Of a DNA stretch of 30,616 nucleotides, positions 1 through 6,876 are shown piece after piece. Numbering within the stretch: the stretch's first letter is position 1; the number at the start of each line of letters is the position of its first letter. Source of the DNA: an uncultured Stomatobaculum sp. Its GTDB lineage: Bacteria > Bacillota > Clostridia > Lachnospirales > Lachnospiraceae. Both the position numbers and the translations under genes were made by a program. Below the pieces are notes generated by a model. That model had not been told where the DNA came from. It saw only the letters and a list, made by a program, of their open reading frames with translations, and ran no database searches. Where the stretch lies: positions 1 through 30,616 of the forward strand of contig NZ_CALEYG010000030.1 of NCBI RefSeq assembly GCF_937924975.1, read 5' to 3'.

Positions 1-80
1 CACGAGTTCGTCATCGGCTCTTTTTTATTGTCCTAGTTCATCTTACAATCATCCATTTCCTTTTTCTTTGCAAATTTTTG

Positions 81-109
81 TTGACAAGTTTGCGGCTGTC
101 CAGTATACT
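81..109 (+). promoter_or_regulatory. Promoter of the tRNA cluster
   Basis: TTGACA at 81-86 and TATACT at 104-109 are separated by exactly 17 nt, an almost perfect housekeeping sigma-A promoter. The predicted transcription start is near 116, a short distance before the first tRNA at 133. Strong promoters of this kind are usual for stable RNA operons. No gene is visible in the first 80 bases. Confidence 0.9.
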
Positions 110-132
110 GTCAAAGCATTGAGGAAACAGTT

Positions 133-206
133 CGAGGCGTGGCTCAGTTTGGTAGAGCGCAGCGTTCGGGACGCTGAGGCCGCAAGTTCGAATCTTGTCG
201 CCTCGA
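133..206 (+). tRNA. tRNA-Pro (anticodon CGG)
   Basis: A complete cloverleaf can be folded by eye. The acceptor stem CGAGGCG pairs with CGCCTCG, the D stem is GCTC/GAGC, and the anticodon stem CAGCG/CGCTG carries loop TTCGGGA, giving anticodon CGG (reads CCG, Pro). The T stem GCAAG/CTTGT holds loop TTCGAAT. The discriminator is A206 and the 3' CCA is not encoded. It is the first tRNA of a three-tRNA transcription unit. Confidence 0.93.
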
Positions 207-236
207 TTTGCCCTGAAAAGGGTAGCAACAAAGCAA

Positions 237-308
237 GGCCGATTGGTCAAGCGGTCAAGACGGAGCCCTCTCACGGCTCAAACCCGGGTTCGATTCCCGG
301 ATCGGTCA
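237..308 (+). tRNA. tRNA-Glu (anticodon CTC)
   Basis: The acceptor stem GGCCGAT pairs with ATCGGTC (one G-T wobble). The anticodon stem GAGCC/GGCTC has loop CTCTCAC, giving anticodon CTC (reads GAG, Glu). The T arm is CCGGG-TTCGATT-CCCGG. CCA is not encoded. It lies 30 nt after tRNA-Pro and 4 nt before tRNA-Thr, so the three are co-transcribed. Confidence 0.93.
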
Positions 309-312
309 CTTT

Positions 313-385
313 GCTTTCGTAGCGCAGTTGGTAGCGCAACGCATTCGTAATGCGTGGGTCGCCGGTTCGAGTCCGGCCGAAAGCT
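313..385 (+). tRNA. tRNA-Thr (anticodon CGT)
   Basis: The acceptor stem GCTTTCG pairs perfectly with CGAAAGC. The D stem is GCGC/GCGC, the anticodon stem ACGCA/TGCGT has loop TTCGTAA, giving anticodon CGT (reads ACG, Thr), and the T arm is GCCGG-TTCGAGT-CCGGC. The discriminator is T385 and CCA is not encoded. All three tRNAs in this cluster have C at the wobble position and read G-ending codons, as suits a GC-rich genome. Confidence 0.93.
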
Positions 386-390
386 CGATG

Positions 391-418
391 AAGCTCAGGT
401 GTAAGCCTGAGCTTTTTT
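391..418 (+). terminator. Rho-independent terminator of the tRNA cluster
   Basis: A perfect 9-bp stem AAGCTCAGG/CCTGAGCTT with a 6-nt loop runs into a T tract (TTTTTT). It closes the tRNA operon 5 nt after tRNA-Thr. Confidence 0.92.
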
Positions 419-487
419 GATATTTATTTCAGCGCGATTCGCGCAAGCTTTTTCGCAAGATAGGTTCTTCTCTTATATAGAAGCTTT

Positions 488-523
488 TGCTATACTGAAT
501 CCAAAGTCTGTTTTGGACTTTGG
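488..523 (+). promoter_or_regulatory. Extended -10 promoter and leader hairpin before the transketolase genes
   Basis: TATACT at 491-496 is preceded by TG one base upstream (488-489), the extended -10 form. No good -35 is seen 17 nt upstream. Immediately downstream, CCAAAGTC (501-508) and GACTTTGG (516-523) form an 8-bp hairpin with a 7-nt loop. It lies at about the predicted transcript start and just before the AGGAGG ribosome site near 529-534. The hairpin has no T tract, so it is not a terminator. It may protect the 5' end or modulate translation. Confidence 0.6.
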
Positions 524-544
524 GGACAGGAGGAGACAAATTAC

Positions 545-1375
545 ATGGATAATCAGGAGCTGAAACGATATGCGCTAAAGCTGCGGAGAGGTATACTCCG
601 CGCCACACATGCGGCTGCGTCCGGGCATCCGGGCGGCTCTCTCTCGGCAACGGAAGTGTTCACGCTGCTTTATTTTGAGGAGTTACACATTGACCCGAAA
701 AACCCGGAAGATCCGAAGAGAGACCGCTTTGTGCTTTCGAAGGGTCACTGCGCACCCGGCCTTTACGCGGCGCTCGCGGCGCGCGGCTTTTTCCCGGAGG
801 AAGATCTTTTAACTCTCCGTCACATCGGCTCCTATTTACAGGGGCATCCGGACATGAAGCACATTCCGGGTGTCGATATGTCGAGCGGTTCGCTCGGCCA
901 GGGCATTTCTGCGGCGGTTGGCATGGCACTCGCAGCGAAAATCTACGGCGAGTCCTACCGCACCTACGCGCTGCTCGGCGACGGTGAGATCGAAGAGGGA
1001 GAGGTCTGGGAGGCAGCAATGCTCGCGGGCTTCCGAAAGCTCGACAATCTGGTTGTAATCGTGGACAACAACAATCTGCAGATTGACGGACCGATTGACG
1101 AGGTGAATTCGCCTTATCCGATTGACAAGAAGTTCGAGGCCTTCAACTTCCATGTGATCAATGTGGCGGACGGCAATGACTTTGACCAGCTCCGCGCGGC
1201 ATTTGCGGAGGCGAGAAATACGAAGGGGTGCCCGACAGCCATTGTCATGAAGACTGTGAAGGGCAAGGGCATTTCCTTCATGGAAAATCAGGTCGGCTGG
1301 CACGGCAAGGGCCCGAACGATGAGGAGCTCGCAAAGGCTCTGGCGGAACTGGACAAGGCGGAGGAGATGTTATGA
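545..1375 (+). CDS. Transketolase, N-terminal (thiamine diphosphate-binding) subunit
   Basis: With the next gene this makes a two-subunit transketolase of the non-oxidative pentose phosphate pathway (cytoplasm). It transfers two-carbon ketol units between sugar phosphates. The 276-aa protein covers the pyrophosphate half: SGHPGGS around residue 28, SKGHCAPGLY around 66-74, and the ThDP motif beginning GDGEIEEG at 145 and ending at the NNN of 175-177. Fused transketolases exceed 600 aa, so this is the usual split form seen in many Firmicutes and archaea. The ATG at 545 follows a strong AGGAGG site. The stop overlaps the start of the C-terminal subunit by 4 nt (ATGA), implying coupled translation and equal dosage. 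Family is certain. Split transketolase-like proteins can act on other ketose donors, so the exact substrate is inferred. Confidence 0.93.
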   Translation: MDNQELKRYALKLRRGILRATHAAASGHPGGSLSATEVFTLLYFEELHIDPKNPEDPKRDRFVLSKGHCAPGLYAALAARGFFPEEDLLTLRHIGSYLQGHPDMKHIPGVDMSSGSLGQGISAAVGMALAAKIYGESYRTYALLGDGEIEEGEVWEAAMLAGFRKLDNLVVIVDNNNLQIDGPIDEVNSPYPIDKKFEAFNFHVINVADGNDFDQLRAAFAEARNTKGCPTAIVMKTVKGKGISFMENQVGWHGKGPNDEELAKALAELDKAEEML

Positions 1376-2313
1376 GTCAGGGAAAAAAGATTGCGACCCG
1401 CGAGAGCTATGGCAGAACCCTCGCGGAACTTGGAAAAGAACATGAGGATTTCCTCGTACTGGATGCCGATCTCGCGGGCTCCACAAAGACCGCGGTGTTC
1501 CGTAAGGCATTCCCGGAGCGTCACATCAACTGCGGCATTGCCGAGCAGAACATGATTGGTGTCGCAGCCGGCATTGCCGCGACCGGACGCGTTGCGTTTG
1601 CGAGTTCATTCGCAATGTTCGCGGCGGGCAGAGCCTATGAGCAGATTCGGAATTCCGTCGGCTACCCGCAGCTGAATGTGAAGATTGCTGCGACTCACGG
1701 CGGCATATCGGTCGGCGAGGACGGCGCAACCCACCAGTGCAACGAGGACTTTGCGCTGATGCGCACCATCCCGGGCATGGTAGTTATGGTGCCGTCCGAC
1801 GATGTCGAGGCCGAGGCCATGGTGCGCGCCGCGTATGCGCACAACGGACCTGTCTACATGCGCTTCAGTCGCCTCGCAACGCCGGTGTTCAACAATCCCG
1901 AGACTTACAAGTTTGAGATCGGCAAGGCGATTACGATGCGCGAGGGCAAGGATGTCGCAATCATTGCGGCGGGGCTTCCGGTCGCTTCGGCGATGGAAGC
2001 GGCAGAGAAACTTGCGACCGAGGGCATAGAGGCACGCGTCATCGATATGCACACCATTAAACCGCTCGATGAGGCAGCAGTACTTCGCGCAGCCAAGGAA
2101 ATCGGTAAGATTGTCACGGTTGAGGAGCACTCGATCATCGGCGGTCTCGGCTCCGCGGTCGCGGAAGTGCTTGCGGAACAGTGCACGGCGAAGTTAAAGC
2201 GCGTCGGCATTTACGATCGCTACACGGAATCCGGCCCCGCAGAGGCGCTGATTCATCACTACGGTCTGGACGGCGAGGGCGTGTACAGCGCAGTCAAGGC
2301 ATTTCTCGCGTAA
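1372..2313 (+). CDS. Transketolase, C-terminal subunit
   Basis: This 313-aa protein is the pyrimidine-binding half plus the C-terminal domain of transketolase. GIAEQNMIGVAAG at about residues 55-67 contains the conserved Glu (E58) that activates the thiamine ring. The central part continues with the AATHGGISVGEDGATHQ segment, and the C-terminal domain carries the EEHSIIGGLGS signature. It starts inside the last codons of the N subunit (ATGA overlap at 1372-1375), so the two products should be made together and form the active heterotetramer. Its stop is followed 43 nt later by the aminotransferase gene, with no terminator between them. Nothing looks truncated. Confidence 0.93.
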   Translation: MSQGKKIATRESYGRTLAELGKEHEDFLVLDADLAGSTKTAVFRKAFPERHINCGIAEQNMIGVAAGIAATGRVAFASSFAMFAAGRAYEQIRNSVGYPQLNVKIAATHGGISVGEDGATHQCNEDFALMRTIPGMVVMVPSDDVEAEAMVRAAYAHNGPVYMRFSRLATPVFNNPETYKFEIGKAITMREGKDVAIIAAGLPVASAMEAAEKLATEGIEARVIDMHTIKPLDEAAVLRAAKEIGKIVTVEEHSIIGGLGSAVAEVLAEQCTAKLKRVGIYDRYTESGPAEALIHHYGLDGEGVYSAVKAFLA

Positions 2314-2356
2314 CGGCACGGAGACCGCAACAGGCCTGAGAGGTAGGGGGGAGAGA

Positions 2357-3457
2357 ATGGAGAAAAAAATACTGGTGACGCGTTCTTCGCTGCCGCCGCT
2401 CGAGGAGTATGTCGAAGAGATTCGCGATATTTTTGAGAGTCGCTGGCTCACCAACATGGGAGTCAAGCACGAGGCATTGACCGAGGAACTCCGTCGCTTT
2501 TTCGACGTGCCGGAGGTCACGCTCTTTCAGAACGGTCATCTCGCGCTCGAGTTCGCCCTGCAGGCGTTAGGTCTCCGCGGCGAAGTGATTACGACGCCCT
2601 TTACCTTTGCTTCGACGACCTGGGCTATCGTCCGCGCGGGACTGACACCGGTCTTTTGCGACATTGATCCCGAGACTTACACCCTGGATCCGGCAAAACT
2701 CGAGGCGCTGATTACCCCGCGCACGGCGGCAATTCTGCCCGTCCACGTCTACGGCACGCTCTGTGATACCGACGCACTCGCGGAGATTGCGGCGCGCCAT
2801 CATCTCCCGCTGATTTATGATGCGGCACATGCGTTCGGCGTGCAAAAAGACGGAAAGAGTGCGGCCTCGTTCGGTGATGTCGCGATGTTCTCGTTCCATG
2901 CGACCAAGGTGTTCCACACAATTGAGGGCGGTGCGGTCTGCTGTCATGATCCGGAACTGAGTCAGAAACTGTTCCGAATCAAAAATTTCGGCATTCAGGA
3001 GAATGAGACCTACTGTATCGGCGGCAACGGCAAGATGAACGAATTCGAGGCGGCCATGGGGCTCTGTAACCTCCGGCATTTTCCCGAGGAGATTGTCAAG
3101 CGAAAGCAGGTCTATGAGCGGTATCGGGAACGGCTCACAAGTGTCACAGGACTTAAGCTTCCGCCGCAGCAGGCGAATGTGACGCCGAACTACGCTTACT
3201 TCCCCGTCGTCTTCTTGGACGCTTATGGGGAGACGCGGGATGAGGCCGCAGAGCGCCTGCAGGCGAGAGGCTACTTCCCGCGGAAGTACTTTTATCCCTG
3301 CACCAACGCATTTCCGTTCCTCGGACAGCGCTACACACCGGAGAGCACGCCGATTGCGGCGGCCGTTTCCAGACGTGTGCTGACCTTGCCGCTCTACGCG
3401 GATTTGGAGCTCGCGGACGTGGACGAAATCTGCCGCATCCTGCGGCGTGAAGTTTGA
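2357..3457 (+). CDS. DegT/DnrJ/EryC1/StrS-family PLP aminotransferase
   Basis: The 366-aa protein has the fold-type I signature of sugar aminotransferases. The N-terminal substrate region includes SRWLTNMG. An Asp in IYDAAHAFG (D155) contacts the PLP ring nitrogen, and the Schiff-base Lys lies in FHATKVFHTIEGG (K184). Family members transaminate nucleotide-linked keto-sugars such as dTDP-4-keto-6-deoxyglucose during surface-polysaccharide or antibiotic-sugar synthesis. The exact sugar cannot be told here. The FHATK...TIEGGA context resembles dTDP-4-amino-4,6-dideoxy-sugar forming enzymes. The ATG follows GGGGGAG. It sits in the transketolase operon without other sugar-nucleotide genes, so it may serve a cluster located elsewhere. 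It overlaps the SD region of the following HAD gene. Confidence 0.85.
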   Translation: MEKKILVTRSSLPPLEEYVEEIRDIFESRWLTNMGVKHEALTEELRRFFDVPEVTLFQNGHLALEFALQALGLRGEVITTPFTFASTTWAIVRAGLTPVFCDIDPETYTLDPAKLEALITPRTAAILPVHVYGTLCDTDALAEIAARHHLPLIYDAAHAFGVQKDGKSAASFGDVAMFSFHATKVFHTIEGGAVCCHDPELSQKLFRIKNFGIQENETYCIGGNGKMNEFEAAMGLCNLRHFPEEIVKRKQVYERYRERLTSVTGLKLPPQQANVTPNYAYFPVVFLDAYGETRDEAAERLQARGYFPRKYFYPCTNAFPFLGQRYTPESTPIAAAVSRRVLTLPLYADLELADVDEICRILRREV

Positions 3458-3465
3458 GAGGAAGC

Positions 3466-4185
3466 ATGATTAAAGCAATTATTTTTGACCTCGACGATAC
3501 GCTCTATGACTTCAAGGCGGCTCATCGGGCAGGCGCAGACGCTTGGGCAGCCTATGCGAGAGACCGGTTCCGGCTCCCCGAAGAGCAGACGCGCCGCGAG
3601 ATAGAAGAGCTGATTGCCGAGCAGGCAGAGAAAATGGGACCCATTGCGGCGTCTCATAACCGCGTGTTGCGTGCGGAACTCTGGCTTGCGAAGCGGAACC
3701 TCCCTGTCTTTCCGCACGCGGCCGCGCTCGCGGAGCGCTACTGGCAGGCACTGCTTGATACGATGGTGCCGAATGAAGGCGCCGTCGAAATGCTCCGGGA
3801 TTTGCAGATGCGGGGCTTTCTGATCGGCATCGGCACGAATATGACCGCTTATGTGCAGTACAAGAAGATTGAGAAACTGGGGCTTGGCGACATCGTCGAC
3901 TTCATCGTGACAAGCGAGGAGTGCGGCGTGGACAAGCCGCTCCGCCACTTCTTCAAGTACAGCGCGAAGAAGGCAAACGAGACGCTGGCGCGCGCGGGAA
4001 GAGCGGAGCGCATCGAGATGAATGAGATTCTCTTTGTCGGAGACTCCGTAAAACACGATCTTGAGGGTGCTCATGCGGCAAAGATGCAGGCTCTGCTCTT
4101 TGACCCGGAGAATGCGCACCCGGAAGAAGAGGAGCGGATACAGTCTTTTCGAGAGATTTCGGAAGTGCTGGAGCGCCTGGGATGA
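3466..4185 (+). CDS. HAD-superfamily hydrolase (phosphatase-like)
   Basis: A 239-aa haloacid-dehalogenase-type hydrolase. Motif I DLDDTLYDF at residues 8-16 has the nucleophile D8 and the acid/base D10. A helical cap follows. The Lys of motif III is in the CGVDKPLRHFF region, and motif IV acidic residues are in FVGDSVKHDLEGA. Such enzymes remove phosphate from small metabolites such as sugar phosphates and nucleotides. The substrate is unknown. The ATG at 3466 was preferred over an upstream in-frame TTG at 3454 because GAGAGGA precedes it at a normal distance and the HAD motif begins directly after. The TTG would overlap the aminotransferase stop. It is the last gene of the operon, followed by a terminator hairpin at 4210. 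A role linked to the neighbouring aminotransferase is possible but unproven. Confidence 0.85.
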   Translation: MIKAIIFDLDDTLYDFKAAHRAGADAWAAYARDRFRLPEEQTRREIEELIAEQAEKMGPIAASHNRVLRAELWLAKRNLPVFPHAAALAERYWQALLDTMVPNEGAVEMLRDLQMRGFLIGIGTNMTAYVQYKKIEKLGLGDIVDFIVTSEECGVDKPLRHFFKYSAKKANETLARAGRAERIEMNEILFVGDSVKHDLEGAHAAKMQALLFDPENAHPEEEERIQSFREISEVLERLG

Positions 4186-4209
4186 TGTAAATATAATCTT
4201 GCAAACAAC

Positions 4210-4250
4210 AAAGCCCCCTTATCGATATCAATCGATAAGGAGGCTTTTGC
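4210..4250 (+). terminator. Terminator of the transketolase operon
   Basis: AAAGCCCCCTTATCGAT (4210-4226) pairs with 4231-4247 over 17 positions with a single C/A mismatch and loop ATCA. The stem ends in CTTTTG, so its T tract serves the plus strand. Confidence 0.8.
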
Positions 4251-4297
4251 GTTACAGCAAGCCTTAAAGATGAAGCTCTGTTTGCCGGTCAAATGAA

Positions 4298-4339
4298 AGC
4301 CCCCGGAATTACCGTTCGACTGCGGTGAATCCGGGGGCT
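4298..4339 (-). terminator. Terminator of ftsH (minus strand)
   Basis: A long stem pairs 4298-4314 with 4323-4339 (17 positions with one A/A mismatch and one G-T pair). Read on the minus strand it ends GGGGGCTTTCATTT, a short T-rich tail 36 nt after the ftsH stop. Together with the hairpin at 4210 it forms a convergent terminator pair between two operons. Confidence 0.75.
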
Positions 4340-4375
4340 GCTTGTTCATACGCTTAAACGCATATTTCGCGTTGC

Positions 4376-6265
4376 TTAGAGCGTCGGCTGCGCCTGTGCG
4401 AGCGAAGCATAGGCAGAGGGGCGGTTCAGAATGTCCATGAACTGCTCACCGGTGATGGTCTCCTTCTCGTAGAGGTACTGCGCAAGCTCATTTAACTTAT
4501 CCTTGTTCTCGCGGAGCAAGGCAACGGCCTTGTCGTGCTGCTCCTGCACCAGGGCGACAACGCGCTTATCGATTTCCTCGAGTGTCTTTTCCGAGCAGGT
4601 TGAAGTGCTCTCATCGCCGAGGTAACGGCTGTTGCGCTGGGAGAGCTGTACCATGCCGAACTGCTCGTCCATGCCGTACTGGGTGATTAAGGCTCTCGCA
4701 ATCTTGGTCGCCTGCTCAATGTCATTCGAAGCGCCGGTTGTGATGACGCCGAACTCCACTTCCTCTGCGGCGCGACCCGCGGTATAGGTGCAAATCTTAT
4801 TCAACAGGTCTTCTTTGGTGTAGAGGTATTTATCGTGTTCCTCGACCTGGAGGGTATAGCCGAGCGCACCGGAGGTGCGGGGAATAATTGTAATTTTCTG
4901 TACCGGCGCAGAGTGGCTTTGCAGCGCGGCGACCAGAGCGTGACCAATCTCATGATAGGCGACGGTCGCCTTCTCTTTGTCGGTCAGCACCGCATTTTTC
5001 TTCTGGTAGCCCGCAATGACGGTCTCGACGCTCTCTTCGAGGTCTTGCTGGTTTGCAACCTTGCGGCCGCTTCGAACCGCGCGGAGCGCAGCCTCATTGA
5101 TGATGTTCGCGAGCTCGGCGCCGGAGGCACCGGAGGCCATGCGCGCAATCGTGTGGAAGTTGACATTGTCCGCGAGGCGCACCTTCTTTGCGTGCACTTT
5201 GAGAATTTCTTCTCTGCCCTTTAAATCCGGGAGTTCCACCGGGATGCGGCGGTCAAAGCGGCCGGGGCGAAGGAGCGCCGGATCCAGGGATTCGGGGCGG
5301 TTGGTCGCCGCGAGTATGATGACACCCGAGTTGCCCTCAAAGCCGTCCATCTCGGTGAGCAGCTGGTTTAAGGTCTGCTCGCGCTCGTCGTTTCCGCCGA
5401 AGGAGCCCGCAGAGCGTTTGCCGCCGATGGCATCCACCTCGTCGATAAAGACAATGCAGGGGGCTTTCGCCTTGGCCTGCTGGAAGAGGTCGCGCACCTT
5501 CGAGGCTCCCATACCCACAAACATCTCGACGAACTCCGAACCGGAAATCGAGAAGAAGGGGACATTGGACTCTCCGGCGACCGCCTTCGCAAGCAGGGTC
5601 TTACCGGTTCCGGGCGGGCCGACGAGCAATATGCCCTTCGGCATCTGCGCGCCGATTGCGGTGTACTGACTCGGATCTTTTAAGTACTGCACAATCTCTT
5701 GCAGACTCTCCTTGGCCTCGTCCTCCCCGGCGACATCGTGGAAGTGGATGCCGTCTGTGGACTTCACATATTCCTTGGCGTTACTCTTGCCGAAGTTGCC
5801 GAAGGGGCTGCCGCCGAGACCGCCGCCCATGCCGCCCATCTTGGAGGCGAGCGAGCTGAACTGGCGGCTCAGAATCTGCCAGAAAATGATCATGAAGATA
5901 ATCGGGATGACCCAGTTGTAGAGGAGCTTCTCCATGGGCGTCTGGACATGGACGATGTCGGTGCGGAAGTCCGCGCCCGCATTGTAGAGCCGCTGGGTGA
6001 GATCGGGGTCTGTCATGACACCGGTCTTATAGATGGCACTCTGTCCCTTTTCCGTGAAGACAATCTGATTGGTGTCAACCTGGACCTTATCGATTTTCTT
6101 TTGCGAGGTCAGGTCCATGAAGACATTGTAGGAAACTTCTTTGACCCTTGCATTTTGTAACTGCGGAACAATGACCGTGTTCAGAATTAGGGTAATCAGA
6201 AGAATCACAAAGTACAGATTGGGAATCAGCGGTGTGGGCTGTTTGGGATTCTTGTTCTCCTGCAT
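4376..6265 (-). CDS. ftsH: ATP-dependent zinc metalloprotease FtsH
   Basis: This membrane-anchored AAA+ protease degrades misfolded membrane proteins and short-lived regulators. The 629-aa product has TM1 at about residues 18-36, an extracytoplasmic domain, and TM2 at about 116-133. Then comes the AAA module with Walker A GPPGTGKT (216-223), Walker B IVFIDE (271-276) and a second region of homology ending RPGRFDRR. The zinc site is HEIGH (438-442). The start at 6265 was chosen because AAAGGAG precedes the ATG at normal spacing and the first membrane segment follows shortly. An open upstream extension to 6424 lacks family resemblance and has no better ribosome site. It is transcribed alone, convergent with the transketolase operon. 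No clear promoter was found. All catalytic motifs are intact. Confidence 0.95.
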   Translation of the reverse strand: MQENKNPKQPTPLIPNLYFVILLITLILNTVIVPQLQNARVKEVSYNVFMDLTSQKKIDKVQVDTNQIVFTEKGQSAIYKTGVMTDPDLTQRLYNAGADFRTDIVHVQTPMEKLLYNWVIPIIFMIIFWQILSRQFSSLASKMGGMGGGLGGSPFGNFGKSNAKEYVKSTDGIHFHDVAGEDEAKESLQEIVQYLKDPSQYTAIGAQMPKGILLVGPPGTGKTLLAKAVAGESNVPFFSISGSEFVEMFVGMGASKVRDLFQQAKAKAPCIVFIDEVDAIGGKRSAGSFGGNDEREQTLNQLLTEMDGFEGNSGVIILAATNRPESLDPALLRPGRFDRRIPVELPDLKGREEILKVHAKKVRLADNVNFHTIARMASGASGAELANIINEAALRAVRSGRKVANQQDLEESVETVIAGYQKKNAVLTDKEKATVAYHEIGHALVAALQSHSAPVQKITIIPRTSGALGYTLQVEEHDKYLYTKEDLLNKICTYTAGRAAEEVEFGVITTGASNDIEQATKIARALITQYGMDEQFGMVQLSQRNSRYLGDESTSTCSEKTLEEIDKRVVALVQEQHDKAVALLRENKDKLNELAQYLYEKETITGEQFMDILNRPSAYASLAQAQPTL

Positions 6266-6424
6266 GGTTTCTCCTTTGCTTTGATATGTTATATAGTTTG
6301 TAGCACAGTAGAGCAGGATACGCAAGAGAACATGTGAAAAGTTTATCAAAAGATTAGAAATGAACGCTTTCGGCGCTGCTGTAGAGGAAGGATGAGCAAA
6401 AACAAGCGGGAAGCGGTAAAACAA

Positions 6425-6681
6425 GAATGAGAATCAAGCAAGGCAGAGAGAAGTGAGAAAGAAAAGGAAAGGAGCGCCGCTTAAGATGAGCGTACAAAGT
6501 GTATCCGCAGAAGAAAGGGCGTGAAAGAAGAACGATGCGGCAAGAGACAAAATAGCGGGAAAAAAAGCCAGCAAAAGAAAGAGAGTGAAAGAAAGAGAAG
6601 ATGAACCGGAAGCGATCAAGTTCGAGAAAAGGAGTGGCTGCCGATCAGGGCTGAGAAGAAAAATCGAGGGATTTACGGCAC
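6425..6681. other. Gene-free purine-rich stretch upstream of ftsH
   Basis: No convincing gene is seen here. The plus strand is strikingly purine-rich, for example 49 of 60 bases in 6421-6480 and 52 of 60 in 6541-6600. A minus-strand open frame (6434-6619) encodes a hydrophobic Leu/Ser/Phe-rich peptide, but it starts with TTG, has no ribosome site and is a predictable consequence of pyrimidine-rich sequence. The stretch lies between ftsH and the terminator of tRNA-Val. Confidence 0.5.
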
Positions 6682-6711
6682 AAAAAAACTCTGCCGATCA
6701 TCGACAGAGTT
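6682..6711 (-). terminator. Terminator of tRNA-Val
   Basis: On the minus strand AACTCTG pairs with CAGAGTT (6705-6711 with 6687-6693). Further inner pairs extend the stem, and it is followed by seven T residues (6688-6682). It starts 7 nt after the tRNA 3' end. Confidence 0.9.
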
Positions 6712-6718
6712 ACGTTCA

Positions 6719-6792
6719 TGGGACCGAGGAGGCTCGAACTCCTGACCTTTCGCGTGTGAGGCGAACGCTCATCCCAGCTGAGCTACGATCCC
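6719..6792 (-). tRNA. tRNA-Val (anticodon CAC)
   Basis: On the minus strand GGGATCG pairs with CGGTCCC (one T-G wobble). The D stem is GCTC/GAGC, the anticodon stem TTCGC/GCGAA has loop CTCACAC, giving anticodon CAC (reads GTG, Val), and the T arm is AGGAG-TTCGAGC-CTCCT. The 74-nt cloverleaf is complete, the discriminator is A and CCA is not encoded. It lies downstream of aroA on the same strand but has its own promoter and terminator. Confidence 0.94.
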
Positions 6793-6794
6793 GC

Positions 6795-6842
6795 AAAGCA
6801 CTTGTTTATAATAGCACATCAGCTCCAAAATGCAAGTGCTTT
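6795..6842 (-). promoter_or_regulatory. tRNA-Val promoter bracketed by an inverted repeat
   Basis: On the minus strand TTGCAT (6835-6830) and TATTAT (6813-6808) with 16-nt spacing form a promoter that would start transcription a few bases before the tRNA. A perfect 10-bp inverted repeat, AAAGCACTTG at 6795-6804 and CAAGTGCTTT at 6833-6842, flanks the promoter and overlaps its -35. It may be a weak terminator for aroA, since T residues follow on both strands, or an operator-like site. Confidence 0.6.
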
Positions 6843-6876
6843 TTAGGAAGAGCTGAAAAAATGTGGTCAGAGGCCT

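Noticed and set aside
133..385. tRNA cluster as an integration site for a mobile element
   Set aside because: No integrase and no direct repeat of a tRNA 3' end was seen nearby. The flanks are ordinary metabolic genes.
6266..6424. N-terminal extension of ftsH by 53 codons
   Set aside because: No ribosome site upstream and no resemblance to FtsH. The ATG at 6265 has AAAGGAG at proper spacing.
6434..6619. Hydrophobic 61-aa minus-strand ORF
   Set aside because: TTG start with no ribosome site in a pyrimidine-rich strand. The Leu/Ser/Phe bias follows from base composition.
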